Part shown: positions 37,407 to 49,727 of the stretch, in pieces | How positions within the stretch are numbered: position 1 is the stretch's first letter | How the letters are laid out: every line of letters begins with the position of its first letter | Source of the DNA: Rachycentron canadum | Lineage: Eukaryota; Chordata; Actinopteri; Carangiformes; Rachycentridae | Reading direction: 5' to 3' | Assembly (NCBI GenBank): GCA_038496675.1 | Contig: CM076654.1 | Location: 5,639,604-5,703,603, forward strand | DNA: 64,000 bases | Notes under the pieces: generated by a model | What the model was told of the DNA's origin: nothing | Seen by the model: only the letters and a program-made list of their open reading frames with translations | The model's database searches: none | Translations under genes and position numbers: made by a program

Positions 37407-40400
37407 AGAAAGTATCTTTCCTTTCTGTCAATGAAGGTTTACGGTAGTTTTTACAGACAAATTTTTAACCATTGCAAAATGAGCTGTTGAAATGGGCTTT
37501 TTTACCTGGTTTCCACACTGCTCCAGTCATTGTAAAAATCCCTTTGGCATTTGGTGGCATCTTTGTGACTGAGCACTTCCTGCTACACTGTCTCTGCTCT
37601 ACACTTTCCAGACTTTCTCCTGTGAATCCGACAGTGTGTGTGATGAACTGTTCCATCTTTTTCCGACGCCTTTTCTGTGGGTGTTGCTCCTTTCCTCACC
37701 TATTAAACCATGACACTGTCCAGTTACAGACAGGACTTCAGGTTCATAGATTGTCTACAGCAGCCAGACAGAAATAAATATTTTTTTTGTCTGTTATCTG
37801 AAATCCTCTGGGCCTTGACCTCTTTACATTTAGACTTCTGACTGACAGATGATGAAAATTATCTCCAGCTTGCACACCAACGCCTCACCTCATTAATTGT
37901 CTGTGGCTGTGCATGATGGGAGGCTGACGTGGTGAAAGGCCACAATTATTTGGATGCTGTCAATCAAACCATGTAGGTGAACGTAGGGCAGGCCAAGGGG
38001 CTGCAAAGGGTTTACCCTGCTCAGGCATTCGAGCTGTGGACACATTGACATATGTGCAAATGAGTATAAATGAGTAGAGATGAGTAAGATTATTCAAAAA
38101 CACAGTTTATGCCTGCCTGTGTTATAATTGTCCCTCTAAACCTGTGAGAAACAGTTGAAATTTTAGACAATTGGATGTAAAAACTGCTTTGTAGAGCGAT
38201 TATTTCTAATTGTTCTGATGGTTCAGATTTATGGTTGGGAGGTTAATTTGAAGGATATATGGTAAGGACTTAAGTTTGAACTTTTGTGTTATTTTTTCAT
38301 TAGAATAAAATCTAAACTAGAAATATACCCAAAATAAATCCTATTTGGACATGTGTTGCACTGGTAAATAGTCAGACTTTCCATCACAAATAGGTATCAC
38401 ATGTGTATCTGATTTGCAGGGCGTCCTAGTGGGTTAGAAGACCTTGACAAATTCTTCTTTACTTAAATCCATTTATTCCTCAACTTGTTCTGACCATGAC
38501 TTTTCCTCACTTGCTTCCCCTGAAGTGTTGCATTTGACAGCCCTCCTTTTGATTTCCTGTCACGTCCACTTCCTGCAAATACTCCGTAAGGCGGGTATTG
38601 CCAGAGACATGGAGCTGAGGTGTGTCAGCGATTCAAAACAGCGTTTGTTCACAGCTTTTCAGACAAACAGAGCAAAGAGGGCAAAGTAGAGAGAGAATAT
38701 TAATCCCAATGATAGGAATCAATTACTTTTGTAAACTTAGTAAAGAACACAAACTTGATTCCCTCAGCTTCATTAGTCTGATATTATATGTTGATAAAAG
38801 TTCCAAGGGTTGTGTTTGAGTCAGAGCCAATAATATCAATGGATTGTCCTTGTAAGGAAAGAAATGCAAGAGCGTGTGTTTGTGTTTAGCAGGTGTATGT
38901 CTAGTTTAGTCCACATGTGACAGGTGATGAATGGGTTTGATGTCTTGAAGCAGGTACAGCAAGGAAATAGAGACAAGGGTCAGAGCGTACAGGGCTACCT
39001 TAACGTTAAATGAGCTGAGGGAGAGAGGGACGTCTGTGTTTCCTGTTGGGACAGAGGCAACAAGAATAAGAAAGAAGCAAGGGTGGATGAGAAATGGTAG
39101 CACCAGAGGTATGGTTTTATTGTAAGATTACAGGTGATTCTCAGAAATACTGTTTGTGGTATTCAAGCAACAGTTGGTACAACTTCACATTTTCTGTAAC
39201 ATGAAACGGCTAAAGTGAAGCACTGGATTTATAAAGTGACATATCGTGAAGTCTATGGTGGCTCAAATACATATATACTTATCTATTCATTTGAAGTTAC
39301 GGCTTAGTTCTCACTTAGTCCTGCTTAGTCCTCACTTTTAATGTATTTAGGTTTAGTCAGGGTGAAGCCATTTATTTTAACATTACATCAACTAGCAGTC
39401 CTCTTCTTCTCTTTTTGAACAGGTTTTCAGTCTTTTTTCTGTCTTTCTTTTAGTGGACTTTTATCTCCCTAGTTATTATGAACTTCTATGTTCATCCTTA
39501 TGTGCATGTAATTAGAGAACGAGATACATGAAAACAGTGCCTCTAGTGGCCAAAACCTCCAATGGCACCATTAAACAAGAAATAACATCAGTTGTTATTG
39601 CATTTACAGATTACTTTTTTTTAATGATTCAGTGAACCCCCCAACCTATTTAAGTATAACCACCAACACAATTAAGTTTAACTAAAACTGTTAGGGCAAT
39701 ACTCCATTGTTGTTAGGACATGGGATATGAAGTCCTCAATGTCAACTATCAACAAGGTTTACTTCCTGCTTTGCTGTGGAGAAAGGACAGATATTACTCA
39801 AATGACTGCATTAAATCAAGTCAAAAGACAAACAAGTATTTATTCATCTAAGGCATTCTCCAAAGACTTTGTGCCTTAACATGATGAATCAAGGAGACAG
39901 GGATAATGGTTCTTCTACTCAATCAAACACACAGAAATTGCAAGAAGAAGTTGCAAAAATTGGTTTAATTCGGGCCCCTTAATTCCCAGGTCAGACAGGT
40001 GTTGATGTCAGACAGGAACCAAAAGTCCAATGCTGTTATTTTTCTGTGAGGCCAATGCCAGTTTGTCTCTGATTATTGTGGCTGTATTGTAGCACTGCAT
40101 TATGTTTAGACCAACAAAATCAGAGCAAAAGACAACACCATGTGAAGCAGGATTCAAACACTGGATTACCAGACAGAATCCTCCATAACCATCAATTTAT
40201 CACAACCAGCTGAAAGGAAAAAGCTTTCAGAGCAGAGGTTTTGTCCTGAATTGGCAGAGACAACAAGTGGCATCATTGTTTGGCATCTCTGAAATGGCTG
40301 AGAGAAAGCTAAATCAATTAGCCTCAGGAGGCCATGCATTGTCATTCGTATCGGGTTACTGGTGGAGTGCAGCCAGCAATGTGGTTCATGGAACAGACGC

Positions 40401-41610
40401 TCGCTCAAAGAAACAGGCAGGAAAGGATTGAGGGGAAGGAGAGGGGCTGGCCCGGCTTATTGGATTTGCTCAGGAAAGTGATTACACCTTCCGCCTCCCA
40501 ACAGCCATCCCTCCCTCAGTGCATGTTAGCTGCTGACTGAGGGTGACACACCTCGCCAGGCCGATCCTCCTGCCTGCTTTTACAGTTTTTCTTGGGGGCC
40601 AGTCAGAACCTTCAAGTGCAAACACTTAAGCTTGTCTGGCAATCTGTTTATGCTGCAAACTGATTTTTTCTAGCACTACCACTTGTCAAGCGGTGGCCTG
40701 TATGTGTGCGTGTGTGCGTATTTGTGTGTGAGAGATTAATGGAAAGGAGGGCCACTTATGTCTCTCTGCACGTGATATACTGGATGTGTGTGTAGTGTGT
40801 GTTTGAAAAATGACTAATGCAATTGGACGGAGGTGGAGTGGCGATGATAAATCAATTAGAGTGTGCAGGGGAATTAGGCTAATGAAGGTGACAACGGGCC
40901 CACTCAGCCATGACTCAGTCCTGTTGGAGGAAGTATCCTAGTGCACACACGTGTTCTTACTGGATGTTTAATTCATCTAATCAGAGGTTTAATTAAGATA
41001 TTAGATAAAACACTTGTGACCGAGATCTATATCAACTCTAACTAAGTAGTTCTCCTTTTACTTATGTCCACAAAGTTTCGATAACGTTAACCAAATATTC
41101 ATTTTTAACGCAAAGCTGGCCTTTCTCTAAACTAACCAAGCAGTTTTTGTGACTAAACCCAACCTAACACGGGTCCAGTCTAAGGGGATGGAGAGTAGAT
41201 TGTGTGCAGTCGTGGTAGAAAAAAATTAAGTGCAGCATATTTTCAGTACTGTCCCCAATTGCATCATAGAACCATAACAATAAGAAACCAAATTCAGCCA
41301 TCTCTATAAAACTACAGAGAAGAATGCCTCTGTCAAGTGCTATGACCATGACCCAGTACATTGCAGCATTTGTGTGGTGGAGACACAGGAGGACAAAAAT
41401 CACAGTGCAGTAAACTCCCAGCCTTAGCACAAATGATTTCTTTTAATTTAGTTTGGCTTCTTCTCTCAACCTCATCTTTTTTAGTTTTTTATTTAAGTTT
41501 TCTTTTTTTTTATTATTAGTGTTAGTGTTGTTTTTTATGTTCTGCAGGAAAACACTTTTTTAGGAGCCTAAAATTTTATTTAAAAGAATAGTTGCAAAGA
41601 CAAGTGAGAC

Positions 41611-41646
41611 CATGGATGGATGGATGGATGGATGGATGGATGGATA
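41611..41646. repeat. (ATGG)n microsatellite
   Basis: About nine ATGG units. It could be a retroposon tail, but no body is recognisable upstream. Confidence 0.93.
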
Positions 41647-42153
41647 GTGGGGATTGTGACTAAATGGCAGCAGAGAAATGTCAACCCTTATATAAGATCT
41701 ATTATTAAATACTGTCCTAAATAATTTGTGATCTGTGAATGGCAGCTTTTCCTGTGTTTCTCAATCACTTGGGAAAAGAAGAAAAGTGATTCAACATCAG
41801 AATATGAAAAATTCCAGTTGCAAAACATACTGTATTGTCTTGCCACTGTTTTCCTCTCGTACTCACCCGTTTATTTACTTTCTAAAATTACCCCTGTCAT
41901 CGCTATCTGTTTTGTAGGTTTTTCAAACAGCTGTTGTCACATTTTCTTTGTTGGTCCTTTCTCTCCGTGTCTCTCTTTCTCAGCCAGCTGCCCACTATTC
42001 TTCCAGCTGTCATTCTTTTCTTCAGGATTCAAGCCTCCGCCTAATAGTGGTATTTATTTTCTGCCAGGCGCTCTTTGTCCAACACAAAATAGCATGCTCA
42101 TTAAATACACATTCACACTTTTAAGATGTTTGCAAGTATGTGCTTCTTACATA

Positions 42154-42154
<1 letters not shown>

Positions 42155-42207
<53 letters not shown>
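42155..42207. repeat. (AC)n microsatellite
   Basis: About 26 uninterrupted AC units. Intergenic. Confidence 0.97.
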
Positions 42208-42209
<2 letters not shown>

Positions 42210-42730
42210 TAACACAAGTTTTTCTTGTCCGTTTTCAGCTTTCTTTGACATCTCCAGTAAAAGCTGGTTTAGCATCCATCCCTCATAGTCGAAGATCTTG
42301 CTTTTAGAAGCAACATTTTCTGAGTCGTCATAAATTAATAACTATCACTTTCAAGCAGAGACAGAGTTTTAATGTTTAAAATTTGACATTGAATTGTCAT
42401 TTACTATTTGCTATCCCACTCTTAATAAAGTAAAATGCAAACAAGCAAAACCACAATGATAAACATTTGAAGAAAAATCATAATAATACAGCAGCTCATT
42501 TTTGATATGAAACTGGATCTTGAATAAGAAAAATAAACTTTTAATATAATTTTACTCAAATAAAAATACAAACATTTACATAATGTCCAGTTTTGTTAGA
42601 TTTTGGTTCCTGAAACTTGTATTAAGGTTGGGGAAAGATTTTAGGATAAACTCTCTGAAAGCTGTATAGATGCAAATTCAGTCCAACTATAGCTCAGCTC
42701 AGCTCCAGATAGGAACTTGAAATTGTGAAA

Positions 42731-42775
42731 TGTTTTACTAGATATCTAGTACTACTAGGCATATCTAGTAAAACA
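42731..42775. repeat. Inverted repeat with a 15-bp perfect stem
   Basis: TGTTTTACTAGATAT (42731-42745) is the exact reverse complement of 42761-42775. Inside it CTAGT and ACTAG can extend the stem past a small bulge. The intervening CTAGTACTACTAG makes a compact hairpin. Confidence 0.8.
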
Positions 42776-43045
42776 GAAAGTATACTTTGGACCAGGTTTA
42801 AGTTTGGAAAAGATTTTAATATTGACAAAGTAAACACATCCTTTCTTGTGCCACAAGTCAGTGTTGACGTTTTGTTGACAACAAGCCTTCAACCAAGTGC
42901 TGTGAGTGCCTAAGAATAACCACCAAAACATTTATCAAGCTGTGTGGTTAAAAGCAGCAGTTATTCTTTTGCCATGAGTGGATATTGTTGGGGGAACAAA
43001 AAACAAATGTCAGTTGCCATTTTGCAGATATATTTTGTTTAAACT

Positions 43046-43068
43046 AAAAAAAAAAAAAAAAAAAAAAA
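43046..43068. repeat. Poly(A) run
   Basis: A run of 23 A residues. No processed gene copy is visible upstream. Confidence 0.95.
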
Positions 43069-46000
43069 TTCTCAAGTCAAGCATTTCTTAGTTTTACAGT
43101 TGATTGTGTGTGAGTATGTGAAGTTTTTATAATATTCATGCATCTTTTGTGGCTGTTCTTGTAATAAGTGGAGCTATAGTTACATTTCTCTTTTGGGAGA
43201 TTCTTTATTGGTGTTATTATAATATTGCTCTCTGCATACAGGCTATCCTGCATCAATAAAGCAGTGAACCCAGTGTTCATTCAGGCAGAGCACTGAAGTC
43301 ACTCCAGCTGTTTTCAGTACAATGACTGGCTCATTCACAGCTGTGTAGCAAGTAACAGCCAATCATATTCGTTCAAGTGTACATCACGGACACAGTATAA
43401 CCTGACACGTCCTCGTGTTACTCTGATGATCACTCTCGTGCCAACCCTGTTTGCTCCATGCTCCCTCCCCCATCTCACCCCAACCTGCCCCTCGTGTGGT
43501 GGTAGATTTTACTAAGATTCATATTGATGTGTGGGAGATTAGCTCTCTCAGCAGAATCTACTTTGCTGCTTGGATTCATTGAGAGCTCCCTCAAACAGCT
43601 GAGCCTTCTCTGCCAAATTGAACCATATAACCATTTGCTATAAATGGTCCCTTCCTTGACGCAATAGTCTCTGATTCATCTCTATTTAATGTCATAGAAA
43701 TACTGAGAAATCAGCCCAGCCAGTTGTAACTGTTGCAGGGTACCAGGGACATATATGACACCTGCTAAAGCTGCTGTTTAATTTACAAAGTGAATGTGAC
43801 ATTGTCACAAGGGCAGAACTTGTTTGCTTTGTTACGGGAGAGCATTTAAGATGCTGATCAATACGTTTGCAGCCTTTGAAAAGGAAACACGTTCAGGAGC
43901 TTTTACAAGGCCTTCAGATCAGTCAAGAAAAAAAAAAGTCATTAGCCAATACGGCTTTGACTAAACTGCTGAGCTCAGTCAGTTTCCTGGCAGAACATTC
44001 ACAGTGCCATCATTCAGTTTATACATTTACCATTCAACACTTGGCTGGGCTCAAGTCAAGCTGACTTTAATGTGTCGATGCAGATGAGATAAACACAATC
44101 TGCTTGACTTTGTTAAGGTAAGGTTCTTAAGACTCATCTTGGTACTTGCACTTTGTTTACCTTGCACCAAGCTGTCCATAGGCTTTGTTTTGTCTTTGAG
44201 GTATTAGGAATAGTAATAAAATGAATAAATAAAAAATGTGAAAAAAGGAAACTGCAGCCTCAGAGGCTCAGCTTGTTAAATGATTGCAAAATCTTTTAAG
44301 TTATTGAAACTGGTGGCGCTTGTTGTTTGATCTCCTCCACTGAACATGAGCCACAACCTTCAGGATGACAGGATACCATGTAGCCTTTGTTAACCAGTTT
44401 CATTTTGCCTGTAATTGTTTTATAAGCATAAATGAATTAATGAATGAATGAATAAAAAAAACAGATTAAACAATTATTCAGATCAAAGCATTTGAACATC
44501 TGCATTGTCCTCAATTGGCTGCGAGGCAATTTTCTATTAGCATCCCGGGTCACAGAGTGAGGCTACAGTAATGGGCAGGAGGATGAAGGTTAGTGGTCTT
44601 GTTCGAAACTTTGTTCCTCATTTTTTATAATCCTCCAAATTTTACTGCCACAGGCTTCAAATCATAAACTATGAATGCACTTGGAAGTCACAGCAAGGTA
44701 ACGATACTTCACCTCTCGAGTAGAGACTCACTGGTGCCTCACAGAAATACGAGTATTAGATTTGGCACGAAGTAGAAGGTGCTAATAAATGTCCAGGCAT
44801 TCAGGTCTATTTTTGAAGATCTAATGGTAATTGCTTCTCTGGATCTTTCATAAAATAATATTTTTTTTCTTTTTTACCATAAAATACTTAAAAGTAAAAA
44901 GAGTAATTGACCTTAACTACTGTAATTTTGTCATTTTAATGACATTTCCAAGTTGTCAAAACAAGCTGATGTCCACATTCTTTCACTTTTTCTGCAGTGA
45001 CATGAATGCATGCTGCAGCATTATTCACCAGTGAGGAAGCGGTAAATCTCCAAAGTAATCCTTGTCATTTGCTGGCACTGAAGCAGACACTCAGAAAATC
45101 TCCCCTTTTGGCTTGAGTATGAATTTCTCCTTTGGGCTGTGTCCAATGTGAGATGACAGAGAGAGAGCGAGAAAGCGTTGCCAATAAGAAGAATAAATAA
45201 TCAGAATAATATAAATGAGAAGAAGAAGCAGGAGACGGAGCAAGACGGAGAAAGTAAATAGTGTAAAGGAGCTTTCTTTTCTAATGTTATGCAAATTGTA
45301 GGTTTTGTTAATAAGGGCTTTGAGCATGAATGGGCTCCACATAGAAACACAACATGCATCATATTCATGGAAAGCTTGGAGTCGTGACATGGGTAAGGTC
45401 CCCTTGCACCTGCCCTGTGCTCCCTCCCTTCCTTTCTGCAGCTCACTAATCACTAGGGCTGGATGGAGATGATGGGTCTTCCTAACCTGCCATCAGCCAG
45501 CTGTTCTCTACCAGGCTCACAGAAAAAACAAAAAACAAAAAAAACACACAGCCACTGTGAAGCCTTTTTAGTGATGCTGCCACTAGAGGAATCATTGGAT
45601 TGTTCAGCCTTGAGGACTGGTTGCAGAAATATCAGCACAGAGCTGCTCAAGTTGACAGTTTGACAGTTAAAGCTCCTGAAAACTTGGAATAAAATCTTGT
45701 TTGTGACTAAATAAGCACCATTTAGAGCTAGAAAACAAACAAACCAGTAAACAGAAAATTTAACTGTGCCACTGTGTGGCTGTGGTATGGCCAGATTTGA
45801 TCGACAGATTTGATATTGCTGCCAAATTCACCCAAAAATGAGCTAGAATTCGAAGTCAACATATTTAAACTGATAAATAATTGTTTTCAAAGGATAATCT
45901 TAGTTTTCTGTAATTAGTGGTCCACATAAGAGATTTTTAAAGTGAGTAAAAGAGTGTTTCTCCATGGAAATCATCTCTCCTCTTATGTTTTTTTTATGTC

Positions 46001-46188
46001 TGCAAGGCTTGTTTGCATGTCTTGTACCTTTGACTTTTATCATAGTTGTTCATCTTTTGTAGCAATGTTTCAAAAGGAAGCGTTTGATTCATACAAAATA
46101 TGAATCAAACATAAAAAAAGACCTTTACACTTCACTTCACGACCTGTCAAATCTTTTATTTGACATCACCAACACTTTTCCAACTGAG

Positions 46189-46189
<1 letters not shown>

Positions 46190-46258
<69 letters not shown>
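46190..46258. repeat. (AC)n microsatellite
   Basis: About 33 AC units. Intergenic. Confidence 0.97.
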
Positions 46259-47229
46259 CAGTAAGAAGCCACTTTTACTTATAAAGTTAAAATATGATCA
46301 AAAAATAATTCTTGTGAAATAACAAGTTGTTTTTAACTGTAGCAGTTAAGAGGCTTTTTATGCTGCTTTGTAAGAAACATATTAAGAAAACAGGTTTTAA
46401 GGCCTTTAATTTATTCATGTTGTCAGAATTAAAAGTGACAACCTTGTGCGTGTATTTGAAACGGCTTCACTTTGGTTTAAAAGTTTCTTCTAACTTATGT
46501 GATCTGAGTTGGAACATATCTGCTTTAATGTGGTGGCTGGTTTGCCTTAAGGGAGGGATTGATTTAACTTTGATGGCAGCACATTTTCTTCTCCGCTTCC
46601 CTATTCAAAACTCATCCTTTTTTACAAGCTCCCAAAGTCTTCTTGCATCTCCTTAAATGAAATTAGGATTGCTTAATCTTTTTTATTATTTGCTTTACTA
46701 GACCTTGGCTGATGGGAATAAAGAATGTCTGAAAGTGACTATTCTGATTTGAGGTTTTATTCTTCTTCTGGTTTATTTGGGCTCAGCTACAGCATACACT
46801 TCAACTTTGTAGTCTAATAATCCTACCTAAAATATTAGAATATACATCTCTGGTTCAAAATATTTCTAAAATGTGTCTGTAGTTTCACAAATAACCTCTT
46901 TGTCCTTGCCGTTAGAAATTGAACATCTCTGTTTATGTAAGATCAATACTGTTTTTAGGTGATAATAAACATGACATTTTAATTTGAAAGGATTTAGTTT
47001 GTCCTCCTGGTCAGTGAGACCTACAAAGAGCAACTTCCAGTGTCTTGGTAATCAACGTTACAAACAGCCAATACTAACAAGTGGTAAAAGTCAGAGCTAC
47101 ATTTTTCCCGTGACCACGAAACGATCCTGTAAAACTGCCACGGAAATTGAATTTTAAAACAATATTATGAGTTAACGTGGTAGGAAGAAGAAAGCAATAA
47201 GAATGAAGGGATATGACTGTGGCAGAGGA

Positions 47230-47390
47230 TGTCAGTTGAGTCAGTGGTTGTGAGTCCAGACCACCTCTGAATGTGGTCTGAGTGATAGGATCGCAGATCT
47301 ATGTGTCCTGGGTCCGTTCACACCTGTCCCCTTGTGATCAGATCAAAGACAGATTTTAACAGCAGGTCTGAACAGGGCCTTAAAGGGAAG
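47230..47390. mobile_element. Possible non-autonomous repeat
   Basis: ATGTGGTCTGAGTGATAGGA, GGGTCCGTTCACACCTGTCC and GGTCTGAACAGGGCCTTAAA resemble a dispersed fish element carrying the same three phrases in this order. Edges are approximate and no target duplication was found. Confidence 0.45.
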
Positions 47391-49587
47391 ATGGGGCTGT
47401 GAGACATGTTGGACTTGTTGGTAACCATTTATACTGCATCAATCCAGCACTACTACAACAGATGACATGTTGCTTTAGGTGGCACATCAGAATAACAAAC
47501 AATTTTTTAAACATTTCCCAGAGAAATGTAATTATCAATATAATTCACTATAGCACTAAAAAGTTATCTGTGGTTTTGTGGTGCACCACACTCTTCTCAT
47601 TATACCTGCATGAGATATTGCAGAAAAATAATTGCCAACTGTTTTAATAACTTTTAATAAGTGTTTTATTTTTTAAATAAAAATACCAAACATCCCTATC
47701 TCCAGCTTCACATCTGTGAGTAATTTCTGCTTTTCCTCCTGTAGTCTAATGTTTGAATGTCTTTAGGTTCAGGAATAGTTGTCACACAAGACAAGACACA
47801 TCAGTTAGGTCATGTCAGTTTCTGAGTAATTGATTAATCAAGAAATAATCTGTAAATTAACTGATGATAATAATGGTTGGTTGCAGCCCTGTAGGCTTGG
47901 TTACCTTTTTTTCTTACAATCCAGGCTGGGTTCTTTTTGCACAGATTCACCTAACCCATGACAAAAACAAGGCGATGCATGTTAGGCATGACTTGATTAG
48001 ATAGATAGTTTGTAGCTTTGTGAGAGAGTGATCATGTATTTGAGATTTGATAGCTGTCTGTTTCCCCAGCAAAGGCCAAGGAAAGGACCTTTGTTATTTG
48101 GCTTTTCTACATCAAGATGTGGCTCCAGCCGATAGAGCTTTTTGATGTGTTTTATTAAGAGTGAAATTCCCAATGTCTTTTCTCACACATTCACCCATAA
48201 TAGCATCCACTTAAGCTTTAGTGCTCCCTTAAGTCGATTTTTTTATGATACACGTCTTATTCAATTCAGAGTCATCCATCATATTGGAATTTTTCATCTA
48301 CACTAAACACCACACTTTATACAGGTTACTTATCTTAGTATGCTTGTTTAATCAAGAATGTTTTTTGCGCATTTTTTCAGTGTGTGGAACATGTGTTTGA
48401 AGCTTGTAAAACAAGTCTGTATTTTTTTCCATTTAACTTAAGGAGTTATTGTTTCCATGGAGTCAGTTTGATCAAGAAGAAAATTGAAAGGCCACCATGT
48501 GCTTTCTGTGTTTTCATGAAAATTGATGTTTATTATTCATTTCAAAGAATATACACATCTTAAAGAAACACTTATAAAGCATCTGCTTGCATTTTTTGTA
48601 AACTCAGGCTCATCTTTTCAATGTGAGTGTGACTACTGATATGCTGCTAATGGTTTTTCTGCCATACTATGGGTCTATTGTTTGAGGCTAAAGTCTCTGA
48701 GATGCCACATAGTTATATATGTTAATGTATGTTGGTTTATGGTTATGAAATGCTGGTGTCAAATATATTCTGACCTGAATAAATGTTGTTTTTATATTGA
48801 CATGTTTTTGTCAATATGACACAAGAAGTATGAGGTACTTCTTGGCTTGGATCAGTATAAACAACAAGACAATTAGATACAATAGAATAGGTCTTTGAAG
48901 TGAGTGAGACAAGATGCATGACAGGCTTGTTATCTGAATATTCCTTTCATTGTGCATTTACAAAACAAACAATTGAATCAATGAGAATTAAGTTTATTAA
49001 TTTGCACTTGTATACATCCATTTTAATTAAGGTTCATCCAGGGAACTGTGTTATTCAAATTCAGGTAATATGCTTCATTCTCTTCTCAAAAGTTGATTTA
49101 ACCTGAATATTATCATTTCAAAATGGTGAGGACATGATTTTACAGTTGTGACATAAAAAAAATACTTGAAATGCAAAGTTGCTAACACAAGCTGCAAGAT
49201 CCACAGATCCGTCTGACATTTATAATCTAACATGTTCATATTATCATTTAGTCCATGATGTATGTCAGTTGAGCTGGGTAAGGAGAGGAAATGTGTTTGG
49301 TAACACAGCACATACTCACGTTTGTGTTTTGTGTTTGGTCTGACTGAGTGCGTGAGTCACTATGTCCCAGTGTTTCCCTCTTTTATTTGATTTTATGCTT
49401 TTGAATATTACATATTAGATCTGAGCAGTATAGTACTGTTTATTTTTAAGGCGGTGAAGAAGTTTACCTTCTTCAAACAGGGAATGTGATTTCTCTAATG
49501 TTGTCTTCTTTTCCCCGTTTTTCAATTGACTTGGAGATTACAGGGGATTTTGGGGTTTACTATTTTATCTTTGTCTTCCCATTTTAG

Positions 49588-49727
49588 TTATGGATCACTG
49601 ATATTGACTGGTTGAGCTGAGTAAGCGTCCAACCGGCTGTTTAAAGAAATGAACTATCATAACAGGAGCAATTGTAACTCCCATGAATAATGTGGGGAGC
49701 TAGATAAGGACAGTTTGCTCTGAGAAT
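49588..49727 (+). promoter_or_regulatory. unc13b: Probable 5' leader of the large unc13b exon, with upstream reading frames
   Basis: A strong acceptor-like site (TTTGTCTTCCCATTTTAG) ends at 49587. If it is used, a 140-base leader precedes the start codon at 49728. The leader has four short upstream frames: 49590-49601 (MDH), 49649-49690 (13 codons), 49683-49703 (MNNVGS) and 49690-49707 (MWGAR). An in-frame stop at 49701-49703 supports 49728 as the first usable Met in this frame. Confidence 0.45.

Larger units (their letters stand above)
35011..49587. other. Intergenic DNA or upstream unc13b intron, no coding exon seen
   Basis: About 14.6 kb. Present are microsatellites at 41611, 42155 and 46190, a 23-base A run, two perfect or near-perfect hairpins (37365-37406 and 42731-42775), one repeat candidate at 47230-47390, and islands at 37850-38040 and 40810-40930 that look like conserved non-coding DNA. 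I did not find the C2A exons of the ubiquitous Munc13-2 isoform. Confidence 0.65.

Noticed and set aside
18422..49587. Pcsk5 B-isoform exons or unc13 C2A exons in the desert
   Set aside because: No dense cysteine pattern or C2-type motif was seen by eye on either strand. Short exons could have been missed, so this is absence of evidence only.
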